From positions 1-64,000 of the forward strand of contig NZ_JADHDT010000010.1 in NCBI RefSeq assembly GCF_016820445.1: DNA of 64,000 nt. The letters are read 5' to 3'. Below the pieces are notes generated by a model that did not search any database, was not told the origin of the DNA, and saw only the letters and a program-made list of their open reading frames with translations. Made by a program: the position numbers and the translations under genes. Below, one piece after another: positions 16,392 to 24,920 of this stretch (within the stretch, counting starts at the first letter, position 1; the number at the start of each line of letters is the position of its first letter). This DNA is from Sphingomonas beigongshangi (lineage in GTDB: Bacteria > Pseudomonadota > Alphaproteobacteria > Sphingomonadales > Sphingomonadaceae).

Positions 16392-16858
16392 TCCGACCCG
16401 CCACATCCGCCGACATACCCACGATCCTCCACCTCGTCCGCGAACTGGCAGCCTTCGAGCGCGAGCCCGATGCCGTCACCGCGAGCGAGACGGACCTGCA
16501 TGCCGCGCTGTTCGGGCCACGACCCGCCGCCGAGGCCGTGATCGCGCAGGAGGACGACGCCGTGCTCGGCTTCGCGCTCTTCTTCCACAATTTCTCGACC
16601 TGGACGGGGAAGCGCGGCCTCTACCTGGAGGATCTATACGTCACGCCCGCCGCGCGGGGCAAAGGTATCGGCACGGCCCTGCTCCGCCATCTCGCGCAGG
16701 AAGCGGTGGCGCGGGGCTGCGCGCGATTCGAATGGTCGGTGCTCGACTGGAACGCCGACGCCATCGCCTTCTACCGGGCGATGGGTGCGGTCGGCATGGA
16801 GGAATGGACGATCCAGCGCGTGACGGGCGAAGCGCTGGAGCGCCTCGCCCGCGGCTGA
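16388..16858 (+). CDS. GNAT family N-acetyltransferase
   Basis: 156-residue acetyl-CoA-dependent acetyltransferase. The GNAT fold is clear: N-terminal MIRPATSADIPTILHLVREL, beta-4 with GLYLEDLYVTPAARGKGIG containing the pyrophosphate-binding R/Q-x-x-G-x-G/A-like motif ARGKGIG, and WNADAIAFYRAMGA near the C-terminus. It resembles the spermidine/thialysine acetyltransferase branch (LEDLYV, RSWG-like FEWSVLDWN), but substrate is inference. Starts at ATG overlapping the transporter stop. Convergent with pal, 2 bases away. Confidence 0.9.
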   Translation: MIRPATSADIPTILHLVRELAAFEREPDAVTASETDLHAALFGPRPAAEAVIAQEDDAVLGFALFFHNFSTWTGKRGLYLEDLYVTPAARGKGIGTALLRHLAQEAVARGCARFEWSVLDWNADAIAFYRAMGAVGMEEWTIQRVTGEALERLARG

Positions 16859-16860
16859 AT

Positions 16861-17394
16861 TCAGCCGACCACGACGGTCACGGCGCGCCGGTTCTGCGCC
16901 CAGGAGGCGTCGTCGGACCCGAGCGCGACGGGGCGCTCCTTGCCGTAACTGATCGTGGTCAGGCGCGACGGGTCGATCCCCTTGGCGACCAGATAGTTCT
17001 TGGCCGCATTGGCGCGACGATCGCCGAGCGCCAGATTGTATTCGCGCGTGCCGCGCTCGTCGCAATGGCCCTCGATCGTCGCGCGGACGTTCGGGTGGCT
17101 CGCCAGCCACTGTGCCTGCGTGTCGAGGATCGTCCGTGCTTCCGGATCGATGTCGTACATGTCGAGCCCGAAATGCACCGTGTTCGAGCTGACCGAGCGG
17201 CGGAAATCCGCGTCGGAGCCCGGCACCGTCGCGTCGCCGACCTGGCCATTGTTCGACGGCGGCAAGTTGCCGGTGTTCATCCCGCCGGTGTTGTCGACCG
17301 GCGGCGGCGGCAGCTGCTTCGGCTTGTGCGCGCAGGCGGCGAGCGACAGCATCGCCGCAGCGGTCATCAGCGTCGTGGAAAGCTTGGCCATCAT
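16861..17394 (-). CDS. pal: peptidoglycan-associated lipoprotein Pal
   Basis: 177-residue outer-membrane lipoprotein that ties the outer membrane to peptidoglycan and to TolB. The lipobox LAAC places the lipidated Cys at about residue 21; a Pro/Gly/Asn-rich linker follows. The C-terminal OmpA-like domain carries the diaminopimelate-binding residues in LALGDRRANAAKNYLVAKG and ends with SWAQNRRAVTVV. Last gene of the Tol-Pal operon, 49 bases after tolB. ATG start at 17394 (or the next ATG). Confidence 0.97.
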   Translation of the reverse strand: MMAKLSTTLMTAAAMLSLAACAHKPKQLPPPPVDNTGGMNTGNLPPSNNGQVGDATVPGSDADFRRSVSSNTVHFGLDMYDIDPEARTILDTQAQWLASHPNVRATIEGHCDERGTREYNLALGDRRANAAKNYLVAKGIDPSRLTTISYGKERPVALGSDDASWAQNRRAVTVVVG

Positions 17395-17443
17395 CGTATC
17401 TCCCTAAGAATCGTCCCGCCCCCGAAACGCCCCCAATTCGGCG

Positions 17444-18853
17444 TCACGGCCTGATCGGCCCCCAGGCCGGATCCGAGCCGTCGAGCGGCGTCGGGATCTT
17501 GCGTTCGACCTGACCCGTCAGGTCGACCATCCACAGATCCGCCTTGCCCGATCCGCCCTGCGTCGAGCGGAAGAAGGTGATGGCGCGGCCGTTCGGCGAC
17601 CAGCTCGGCCCCTCGTCCTGCCAGCTGTTGGTGAGCAGCTTCTCGCCCGACCCGTCCGGCGCCATGATGCCGATCCGGAACGCGCCACCCAATTTGGTGA
17701 AGGCGATGAGGTCGCCGCGCGGACTCCACACCGGCGTGCCGTAGCGGCCGCCGCCGAAGCTGATGCGATGCTGGTTCGACCCGTCGGCGTTCATCACGTA
17801 GAGCTGCTGTCCGCCGGAGCGGTCGCTCTCGAACACGATCCTCGATCCGTCGGGCGAATAGCTGCCGCCGGTGTCGATGCCGGGCGAGGTCGTCAGCCGT
17901 TGCGGCGTGCCGCCGCTCGCCGCGACGCGGTAGATGTCGGTGTTGCCGCCCTGCGCCATCGAGAACAGGATCCAGCGACCGTCCGGCGAGAAACGCGGCG
18001 CGAAGGTGAGCGACACGTTCTGCACGATCCGGCGCGGCCGGCCCGAGCCCAGGTCGTAGACGTAGATCGACGGCCGGTTGTCCTCGTAGCTCATGTAGAC
18101 GATCGACTGCTGGTTCGGTGCGAACCGCGGCGTCAGCACGATCGCCTGGCCGTTGGTCAGGAAGCGGTGGTTGAAGCCGTCCTGGTCCATGATCGCCAGC
18201 CGCTTGATCCGCTTCGCCTTCGGCCCCGTTTCGGAGACGTAGACGATGCGGCTGTCGAAATAGGGGCCCTCGCCGGTCAGGCGCGCATAGACCATGTCGG
18301 CACATTTGTGCCCCGCGCGACGCCAGTCGGCCGGCGGCACGACGAAGCCGGTGCGCGTCAGCTCGACCTTGGAGAAGACGTCGTACAGGTAGCAGCCGAC
18401 CGTCAGATTGCCGTCAGCACCGGCGCGTACGAAACCCTGGACCAGCGCCTGCGCGCCCGTGCCGCCCCAATAGTCGAACGCCGGCGCATTGACCTCCTGG
18501 AAGCCGACCGGTCGCAGCTTGCCCGGCGCGAGCGGGGTGAAAAGGCCCGAATTCCTCAGGTCGTTCGCGACGATGTCGGCCAGCTGGCGGCCGAGCACGT
18601 CGGTCGATCCCGCCGGCGTGTCGACCACCTGCGCGGTCGGCATCACGGGGATGGCGATCGGCATCGGCTCGGACACGCCGCCGGTCACGGACACTTCGAG
18701 CGGGGCGGCGTTCTGATCCTGCGGCTGGCCCGCCGGCTGCTGCTGCGACGGCGGCGTGGAGGCGGGTGCCGTCTGCGCCGCTGCCGGAACAGCAAGGGCC
18801 GACAGGGCCGCGGTGGCGGCCAGCGCCGCGAAGACTTTTCCAATCATGCGCAT
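17444..18853 (-). CDS. tolB: Tol-Pal system periplasmic protein TolB
   Basis: 469-residue periplasmic protein. The signal peptide covers about residues 1-28 (MRMIGKVFAALAATAALSAL, ending VPAAAQ). A Pro/Gln-rich linker leads to the N-terminal TolB domain, then a six-bladed beta-propeller with repeated F-(S/A)-P-D-G-(R/S) blades such as PRFSPDGRWILFSM, SYSPDGSRIVFES and SWSPNGRAITFFR. It binds Pal and the TolA C-terminus during constriction. ATG at 18853 follows AACAGGAAC; the ATG at 18847 is the alternative. It lies 167 bases after tolA. Confidence 0.96.
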   Translation of the reverse strand: MRMIGKVFAALAATAALSALAVPAAAQTAPASTPPSQQQPAGQPQDQNAAPLEVSVTGGVSEPMPIAIPVMPTAQVVDTPAGSTDVLGRQLADIVANDLRNSGLFTPLAPGKLRPVGFQEVNAPAFDYWGGTGAQALVQGFVRAGADGNLTVGCYLYDVFSKVELTRTGFVVPPADWRRAGHKCADMVYARLTGEGPYFDSRIVYVSETGPKAKRIKRLAIMDQDGFNHRFLTNGQAIVLTPRFAPNQQSIVYMSYEDNRPSIYVYDLGSGRPRRIVQNVSLTFAPRFSPDGRWILFSMAQGGNTDIYRVAASGGTPQRLTTSPGIDTGGSYSPDGSRIVFESDRSGGQQLYVMNADGSNQHRISFGGGRYGTPVWSPRGDLIAFTKLGGAFRIGIMAPDGSGEKLLTNSWQDEGPSWSPNGRAITFFRSTQGGSGKADLWMVDLTGQVERKIPTPLDGSDPAWGPIRP

Positions 18854-19020
18854 GTTCCTGTTGGCATTCCGGCCTGTATCACGTCCGGCGGGTCCGGGCT
18901 TTCCTGCTGCATCCGCGCCAGATCCGCGCCGAGCGTGTCGAAGCCTCGCCCTTCCACGCGAAGAGGAGGAAAGCCCGTCGACGGACGCACGGCGAACGGC
19001 CGGAGGATGCCCTTGGGCCA

Positions 19021-20045
19021 TCACCGGATCGTCCAATGGAAGTTGATGTTATTCCAGCCGCCGGTGGGCGTCGAATAATATTCGGCCGGGAGCTTCAGTG
19101 GCGAACATGCCTTCAGGGCAGCGATGCCGAGATCGATCACCCGCTGCTTGTACCGATCGTTTTCGTCGGTGACGCCGGTCTGGCGCACCATCCGCGGGGT
19201 CGCCGCGAGCGAACCGTCCTGATTGAGTCGCAGATTGAGGACGGACACGATGGAATTTGCCCCGGGCATGCCCGTGGTCGCCTGCCGGTCCGCGCACGGC
19301 TGGATCTGGCGCTTGATGGCGTCCTCGATCCCCGCCATCGCTCGCGCGTCGATCTTCGCTGCCTTGGGCGCGGGCGACGTGCTCGTCGACGCCTCGCTGG
19401 TCAGGCCCTTCAGGAAGTCGCTGCCGAGCCGCGAGCCGCGAGGACGCTCGGCCTTGCTCGCCTCATCGCTGCCGCGACCCGCCTTGGCGGCAGGCCTGGC
19501 TGCGGCTTGCGGCTTGGCCGCCGGCTTCGACGGCGCTGGACGATCGGCCGGCTTCGCTTCCGCTCTCGGCTTGGCGGCGGGCTTGCTCGGCTTGGGCGTC
19601 GGCTTGGCCGGTTGCTCCGCCGCCTCGGGCTTCGGCTTGGGTTCGGGCTTCGGCTTGACCGGGGCCGGCTTGGGCTTCGGCTGGGGCTTGGCCGGCGCGG
19701 GCTTGGGCTCGGGCTTCGGTTCCGGCCTGGGCTGGGGCTTCGGCGGCGCGGGCTTGGGTTCGGGCGGCGCGGGTTCGGGCTCCGCCGCCGGCTCCGGCTC
19801 GGCCGCCGCAGGCGGTGCCGCATCCTCGGGCTCGCCGGTGTCGGGCGCCCTGGATTGCGCCGGCGGAGTCACCGCCTGTGGCGCGGTCGCCTCCAGCGCG
19901 ACGTCCTTGACCAGGCTGACCTCCATCGGCGTCTGCTGGAGCTTCGCCGGATTGGGCGTGGCGAGGAAACCGACCGACAGCAGGCCGAGGAGCACGACAT
20001 GCCCGACGACCGCCACACCAAGGCCGATTTTCTCCGCCCGATCCA

Positions 20046-20046
<1 letters not shown>
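19021..20046 (-). CDS. tolA: TolA-type envelope integrity protein
   Basis: 341-residue protein with one N-terminal membrane anchor (about residues 8-30, GLGVAVVGHVVLLGLLSVGF) and a long periplasmic arm, residues 60-200, built of Pro/Lys/Glu/Ala repeats (PKPEPKPKPEA-type) instead of the Ala-rich helix of E. coli TolA. The C-terminal domain (about 240-341) has paired Cys residues (QPCADR, ALKACSPL) and ends NNINFHWTIR, a TolA/TonB-C-like fold. It links the TolQR motor to TolB and Pal. Its ATG overlaps the tolR stop by one base (TGATG). Confidence 0.92.
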
Positions 20047-20501
<455 letters not shown>

Positions 20502-20514
20502 GGCGCGCGCTCCC

Positions 20515-21207
20515 TTACCGGCCCGAGTCCAGCTGGCGGCTGAGTGTCGTGTGGAAGCCGTCGGCGAAGCGGCCCAGCGCCGCCTCGATCCGGTTCACGC
20601 CATGGCTGAAGCGATTGTAGGCGATCACCGCCGGTATCGCCGCGAACAGGCCGATGGCGGTCGCGAACAGCGCCTCGGCGATCCCGGGCGCGACGACCGC
20701 CAGCGAGGAATTCTGCGCCTGTGCGATGCCGGTGAAGCTGCGCATGATGCCCCAGACGGTGCCGAAGAGGCCGACGAAGGGCGCGACCGAGCCGATCGTC
20801 GCGAGGATGTTCAGCTTGTCGCTGATCCGGTCGATCTCGCCCGCCGCCGCCGCGCCCATCGCAGTCGCCAGCCGTTCGCGGGTGCCGCCCTTGTCGATGC
20901 TGCCGCCCGCGGTCGACCGGCGCCATTCCTTGACGCCGGCGGCGAAGACCTTGGCGGACGGAAGATCCTGATCCGCCTCCGCCTTGTAGAAGGCGTCGAT
21001 ATCCTCCGCCTTCCAGAAATCGCGTTCGAACCGCGCCATGCCCTTGCGGATACGCCCCAGCCGCCGCCAGAAGGCGACGATCAGCGTCCAGGTCCAGATG
21101 CTGGCGACGAGCAGCCCCGCCATCACCACCTTCACGACGACGTCGGCCTGCAGGAACAGGGCGACGGGCGACAGGGTCGCCGCATCCATGTTGAACACCG
21201 GATTCAT
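20515..21207 (-). CDS. tolQ: TolQ (MotA/ExbB-type) proton-channel subunit
   Basis: 230-residue inner-membrane protein with three helices: one near residues 22-45 and two in the C-terminal half, where the MotA/ExbB signature [20 protein letters not shown] and [20 protein letters not shown] are clear. It surrounds the TolR helices in the motor. The start is ATG 21207, overlapping the ybgC stop by ATGA; the frame is open much further upstream only because of base composition. An ATG at 21189 is a weaker option. Confidence 0.97.
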   Translation of the reverse strand: MNPVFNMDAATLSPVALFLQADVVVKVVMAGLLVASIWTWTLIVAFWRRLGRIRKGMARFERDFWKAEDIDAFYKAEADQDLPSAKVFAAGVKEWRRSTAGGSIDKGGTRERLATAMGAAAAGEIDRISDKLNILATIGSVAPFVGLFGTVWGIMRSFTGIAQAQNSSLAVVAPGIAEALFATAIGLFAAIPAVIAYNRFSHGVNRIEAALGRFADGFHTTLSRQLDSGR

Positions 21208-21668
21208 TCGTTGGTCCCCTGCCACACCAGGCGTTGATAGATGTCCGTCCACGCGGCCGGCTGGCGACGGGGGCGGCCGTTCGCGGCGACGAGCGCCGCC
21301 GTCACCTCCGCCTCCGTCAGAACAAGCGGACCGCGCCTGACTGTCTGATGAATGACGACGCTGGCCGCGCGCACGGACATCACGCGGCTGACCACCAGCA
21401 GCGCGTCGTCGAGATGCGCGGGCGCGCGATAGCGGATGGCGAGATCGGCGACGGCATAGGCGCCCTCGCCCGCATCGAACACGGCGCGCTGATCGATCCC
21501 CGCCAGCCGCAGCATCGCGGAGCGCGCGCGCTCCATGAAGCGCAGGTAATTGGCGTGGTAGACCACGCCCGAAAGGTCGGTGTCCTCGAAATAGACGCGC
21601 ACCGGGAACAGGTGCTCGCGCCCCTCGAACCGTCCCGCCGTCGGCTGGTCGATGCTGTCCTCCCGCAT
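21204..21668 (-). CDS. ybgC: Tol-Pal-associated acyl-CoA thioesterase YbgC
   Basis: 154-residue hotdog-fold thioesterase acting on short-chain acyl-CoA, conserved as the first gene of Tol-Pal operons. The active-site signature [18 protein letters not shown], with the catalytic Asp, sits near residues 26-43. ATG 21668 is used; an upstream TTG at 21674 is possible. Overlap with tolQ (ATGA) indicates one operon ybgC-tolQ-tolR-tolA-tolB-pal. Its promoter must lie in the 128-base divergent region that also contains the double palindrome at 21748-21783. Confidence 0.95.
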   Translation of the reverse strand: MREDSIDQPTAGRFEGREHLFPVRVYFEDTDLSGVVYHANYLRFMERARSAMLRLAGIDQRAVFDAGEGAYAVADLAIRYRAPAHLDDALLVVSRVMSVRAASVVIHQTVRRGPLVLTEAEVTAALVAANGRPRRQPAAWTDIYQRLVWQGTNE

Positions 21669-21739
21669 AGGCAAGCGCCGTTAACCTAACCGCGCGACTC
21701 GGGGAAGCCCGTTGCCGCGCGTGACGCGACGGAAAGCGC

Positions 21740-21783
21740 TTGACGGATGTAACGCATGGGTTACATGTAACCCGCAGGTTACA
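21740..21783 (+). promoter_or_regulatory. promoter with double TGTAAC/GTTACA operator
   Basis: Four half-sites are arranged as two consecutive inverted repeats: TGTAAC (21748-21753), 6 bases, GTTACA (21760-21765), directly followed by TGTAAC (21766-21771), 6 bases, GTTACA (21778-21783). The centre is a perfect 16-base palindrome, GGGTTACATGTAACCC. A -35-like TTGACG (21740-21745) is followed 16 bases on by TACATG, so the palindrome would cover the -10. The last half-site runs into the GGAGGG ribosome binding site. It most likely binds the Xre-type regulator encoded at 22688 (autoregulation, inferred), and it could also affect divergent ybgC. Confidence 0.75.
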
Positions 21784-21796
21784 GGAGGGTGCGATC

Positions 21797-22216
21797 ATGG
21801 ACTCGATCGAATTGGCCGAACGCAAGAGCCGGGCGTGGGCGGTGATGCTGTACGTGCTCGGGGCGGTACTGCTGCTGTCGGAGCTGATCGGCATGACCGT
21901 ATTGCAACGCGATTTCGTCGACGGCTTCTGGCTGGGCGTGGCGCTCGTCTGCGCCGTGACACTGCTGCCCTGGCGGCGCTGGCTGAAGCCGGACAGCCCG
22001 ATCAACCGCCTGCTGGAGGACGAGGTGGTGCGCGAGCATCGCCGCATGAGCTGCGTGGCCGGGTTCTGGGCCGGCCTGGCGTCGGCGCTGGGCACCGCGC
22101 CCTTCGCGCATGACGGAATGCTGTCGGCCTATGACGTATCGCGCGTCGTCGCCACCGCGGCGCTGTTCGCGGCGATGGTCAGCTTCGCCACGCTCGAACT
22201 GCGGGCGGCGCGATGA
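21797..22216 (+). CDS. small four-helix membrane protein, paralogue 1
   Basis: 139-residue protein that I do not recognise by name. It has four hydrophobic segments (about 14-32, 41-58, 80-98, 110-128) and short charged ends. Start ATG 21797 is supported by AGGAGGG and by matching the paralogue. It shares the N-terminal ERKxRAxAV motif, the central REHR/xAHR plus AGFWAxxxS, and the C-terminal end SFAT(L/Q)ELRAAR with the next gene, so the two are tandem duplicates that have diverged. Both are followed by a regulator gene in the same operon. The role is unknown; membrane location is secure. Confidence 0.75.
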   Translation: MDSIELAERKSRAWAVMLYVLGAVLLLSELIGMTVLQRDFVDGFWLGVALVCAVTLLPWRRWLKPDSPINRLLEDEVVREHRRMSCVAGFWAGLASALGTAPFAHDGMLSAYDVSRVVATAALFAAMVSFATLELRAAR

Positions 22217-22253
22217 GCGCCGCCGGCACGCGCAATCCGAACGCGGGAGCAGA

Positions 22254-22691
22254 ATGATGACAATGGTCGAAAGGGCGGAGCGCAAGGGGCGGGCACGCGC
22301 GGTGCTCTTCTACATGATGGGCGGCATATTGACGGTGAACGTCCTTCTGCCGCTGCTCCCGTTGGAGAGGGACGGTGATCCGGCATCCAAGGCGGTCGTC
22401 CTCGGGTCTTGGCTGGTGATGATCGCGCTGACGCTGTGCAATTTGCTGCCGATCGCCCGCCTGACGCGTCACCCGCTTGCCGCCTTCATGGACGACGAGG
22501 CGACCGGCGCGCACCGCATCAAGGCCCTCGCGGCGGGCTTCTGGGCCGCCATCCTGTCCGGGGCAGTGCTGGCGATCGTCGCATCCTATCGCACGGTCGG
22601 CGCGGTCGACGCCGCCAAGCTGATCATCACGGCCGCCATGGTGGTGGCGCTGTCCAGCTTTGCGACGCAAGAGCTGCGGGCGGCGCGATGA
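22254..22691 (+). CDS. small four-helix membrane protein, paralogue 2
   Basis: 145-residue paralogue of the preceding protein: VERAERKGRARAVLFY at the N-terminus, a helix pair, HRIKALAAGFWAAILSG in the middle, and SSFATQELRAAR at the end. Four hydrophobic segments are predicted. Start ATG 22254 follows CGGGAGCAGA; a second ATG is three bases later. The stop overlaps the ATG of the regulator gene (ATGA), which indicates coupled translation. Membrane protein plus short Xre regulator pairs are known in several bacteria, but no function is assigned here. Confidence 0.75.
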   Translation: MMTMVERAERKGRARAVLFYMMGGILTVNVLLPLLPLERDGDPASKAVVLGSWLVMIALTLCNLLPIARLTRHPLAAFMDDEATGAHRIKALAAGFWAAILSGAVLAIVASYRTVGAVDAAKLIITAAMVVALSSFATQELRAAR

Positions 22692-22897
22692 GCGAGCTGC
22701 TCAACAGCCTGAAGGACGAACGCGAGCGGCTGGGCCTGACGCAGGCAGGGCTGGCCGAACGCGCGGGCGTCAGCCGCAAGACGATCAATACGGTCGAGAA
22801 CGGCGTCTTCGTGCCGTCCACCACGCTCGCGCTGCGACTGGCGCGCGTGCTCGGGCGGCCGGTCGAGGCGATCTTCCGCCTCGCCGACGATCAGTGA
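22688..22897 (+). CDS. short Xre-family HTH regulator (YozG-like)
   Basis: 69-residue single-domain transcriptional regulator. The whole chain is a Cro/C1-type helix-turn-helix: LKDERERLGLTQAGLAERAGVSRKTINTVENG contains helices 1-3 (quoted across two motifs: LTQAGLAERAGVSRKTINTV and VENGVFVPSTTLALRLARVL). It ends in the common tail GRPVEAIFRL. It is translationally coupled to the second membrane paralogue and is the obvious candidate to bind the double palindrome at 21748-21783. Its last 7 bases overlap the convergent lipoprotein gene. Confidence 0.9.
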   Translation: MSELLNSLKDERERLGLTQAGLAERAGVSRKTINTVENGVFVPSTTLALRLARVLGRPVEAIFRLADDQ

Positions 22898-23646
22898 GCG
22901 ACAGCGGTGTCGAGCAAGGCGCGGACGTCGACCGTCAAGCGCGGGCGCACGGCGGGGGTCGCGGCCGGCACCGCCTGCACTGCGACGACATTCGCCGGCA
23001 CCGGCATGGTCGCCATGGCCAGCTGGTCGAGGCGGGCGCGATCCTTCCGCCAGCCATCATAAGCGGCGTAGAAGTCGGTGAAGGGCTTTTCGAGCACCGC
23101 CAGCCGCCCTGCGGCGAAGGCGGGCAATTCGGCGGCCGTCACCGTCTGCGAATCGGCCAGCGTCGCGGCGGCGGCGCGGCAGAAACCGTCGCGCGCGGGT
23201 GATTGCGAGAAGAAATTGTACAGCCGCGTCATCGCATCATCATATCGGTCCTGCCAATCGCCGCCGGCAGCTTTCCATTCGGCCGCATAGCGTTTCTGCG
23301 CGTCGGCGAGCGGCAGCTTCTGCGTGGTCAGCAATGCATTGTAATCGGCGACGATCGCGCCGGCATCCGCGCCGCGACAGGCCAGCGCCGCGACGTTGAG
23401 CGCGGCCCGCAGGTGCCAGACGGTTCCGGCCTGCGTGAGATCGCGATTGGGGGTGGCGTATCGGCCGTCGGCGAGCAGCGCGGGTACCGGCATTCCGGGA
23501 TATGCGCCCTTCGGCATCGGCACCGCGGCAACCGCCACTGGCGGCGGCAGGGTCGCGACGACGGCGGGCGCCTGCACGGCGCGGCGGGTGGCACAGCCGG
23601 CGGTCAGCGCCAGCACGGTCATGGAGATGGCAATCGAGCGGCGCAT
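22891..23646 (-). CDS. predicted lipoprotein, unknown function
   Basis: 251-residue protein not recognised as a named family. The N-terminus MRRSIAISMTVLALTAGCAT has a lipobox (LTAGC), so the mature protein should be lipid-anchored at Cys18. A Pro/Ala-rich linker follows (to about residue 50), then a mostly helical domain containing WHLRAALNVAALACRGAD and RYDDAMTRLYNFFSQSPARD, with a few conserved-looking aromatic and Cys residues. A hydrophobic, Val-rich tail closes it. It is convergent with the Xre gene, overlapping it by 7 bases. ATG start at 23646. Confidence 0.75.
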   Translation of the reverse strand: MRRSIAISMTVLALTAGCATRRAVQAPAVVATLPPPVAVAAVPMPKGAYPGMPVPALLADGRYATPNRDLTQAGTVWHLRAALNVAALACRGADAGAIVADYNALLTTQKLPLADAQKRYAAEWKAAGGDWQDRYDDAMTRLYNFFSQSPARDGFCRAAAATLADSQTVTAAELPAFAAGRLAVLEKPFTDFYAAYDGWRKDRARLDQLAMATMPVPANVVAVQAVPAATPAVRPRLTVDVRALLDTAVAH

Positions 23647-23794
23647 GGCTCCGGCGTCCTTCCTGCCCCCCGGCTGATGGAGGCAAGCTTGGCCGCGCGA
23701 TGGTTAACGTCAGGTAATCACCGCGGCGAACCGACGCTCGTCCGGTCGCACGGCGGGCATGGACGCGCGCACGCGGGACCGGACGAGGGATGCG

Positions 23795-24814
23795 TCAGGC
23801 CGCCCGCGCCTCGAACGCCGCCGCCGCTTCCGCCATCAGCGACGCGATGATGTCGGCAAGCGGCTCCTCCTTCGTCACCATGCCGACCGACTGGCCCGCC
23901 ATGACGCTACCGTGCTCGACGTCGCCCTCGATCACCGCGCGGCGCAGCGCACCTGCCCAGTAATGTTCGATCTGCAACTGCGCCTCGGCCATCGCGACGC
24001 GGCCTTCGTCCAGGCTCTGCGCGACCTCGCGCTGCTTGGCGGTGAACAGCTCGCCGCCGGCATTCTTGAGCGCACGCACGGGGATCACGGGCAGGCGCGG
24101 ATCGATCTGCACGCTCGCCACCGCGTCGCGCGCGGAGGCGCGGATGAACGCCTTCTTGAAATTGGGGTGCGCGATCGATTCGGTCGCGCAGACGAAGCGC
24201 GTGCCGAGCTGGACGCCCGCCGCGCCCATGTCGAGATAGCCCGCGATCGCCTCGCCACGGCCGATGCCGCCGGCGACGAACACCGGCACGTCCGCCGCGA
24301 TCTCGGGCAGCATCTCCTGCGCGAGCACGCTGGTGGAGACGGGACCGATATGGCCGCCGGCCTCCATGCCCTCGATGACCAACGCATCGACGCCCGACCG
24401 GATCAGCTTCTTGGCGAGGGCGAGCGTCGGGGCGAAGCATATCGCCTTGGCGCCCATCGCCTTGATCGCCTCCAGCGAGCCCTTGGGCGGCAGGCCGCCG
24501 GCGAGGACGACATGGCCGACCCGGTGCTTGGCGCACACCGCGATCAGGTCGAACAGCGCGGGGTGCATGGTGATCAGGTTGACGCCAAACGGCTTGTCGG
24601 TCAGCGCCCTGGTGCCCGCGATCTCCGCATCGAGCAGGTCCGGCGTCATGGCGCCGCAGGCGATCACGCCGAAGCCGCCGGCATTGGACATGGCGGCGAC
24701 GAGGTTGCGCTCGCTGACCCAGGACATCGCGCCGGCCATGATCGCGACCTCGCTGCCCAGGAACGCGGCGCCCCGCGCCATGCGACGGTCGAGCCGCTGA
24801 TGGCCGCTGGACAT
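23795..24814 (-). CDS. FMN-dependent oxidoreductase, nitronate monooxygenase/FabK-like
   Basis: 339-residue TIM-barrel flavoenzyme. Motifs match the FabK/2-nitropropane dioxygenase family: AGAMSWVSERNLVAAMSNAGG, LTDKPFGVNLI, the FMN-phosphate segment EGMEAGGHIG, VFVAGGIGRGEA, and VQLGTRFVCATESIAHPNFK. Candidate reactions are nitronate oxidation or, by similarity to FabK, enoyl-ACP reduction; the sequence alone does not decide. The frame is open to 24913, but the start at 24814 fits family alignment best; ATG 24865 is an alternative. It follows lysC on the same strand, separated by a hairpin. Confidence 0.88.
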   Translation of the reverse strand: MSSGHQRLDRRMARGAAFLGSEVAIMAGAMSWVSERNLVAAMSNAGGFGVIACGAMTPDLLDAEIAGTRALTDKPFGVNLITMHPALFDLIAVCAKHRVGHVVLAGGLPPKGSLEAIKAMGAKAICFAPTLALAKKLIRSGVDALVIEGMEAGGHIGPVSTSVLAQEMLPEIAADVPVFVAGGIGRGEAIAGYLDMGAAGVQLGTRFVCATESIAHPNFKKAFIRASARDAVASVQIDPRLPVIPVRALKNAGGELFTAKQREVAQSLDEGRVAMAEAQLQIEHYWAGALRRAVIEGDVEHGSVMAGQSVGMVTKEEPLADIIASLMAEAAAAFEARAA

Positions 24815-24890
24815 AAGAGCGCGATGGTCGGCCCGATCGGCCGTTTCGGAGACGGAGACTGTCATGCGATGCGCCATGCCCGTCCCCGGC

Positions 24891-24910
24891 CCCTCCCGCA
24901 AGCGGGAGGG
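24891..24910. repeat. GC-rich hairpin downstream of lysC
   Basis: CCCTCCCGC (24891-24899) and GCGGGAGGG (24902-24910) form a tight hairpin ten bases past the lysC stop. There is no T-run, so it may protect or weaken the lysC transcript rather than end it. It lies inside the unlikely N-terminal extension of the flavoenzyme frame, which argues for the shorter start of that gene. Confidence 0.55.
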
Positions 24911-24920
24911 CAAAGGAAGC

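Noticed and set aside
24815..24913. N-terminal extension of the FabK-like enzyme
   Set aside because: It would run through a GC-rich hairpin and adds residues not expected from the family; the start at 24814 fits better.
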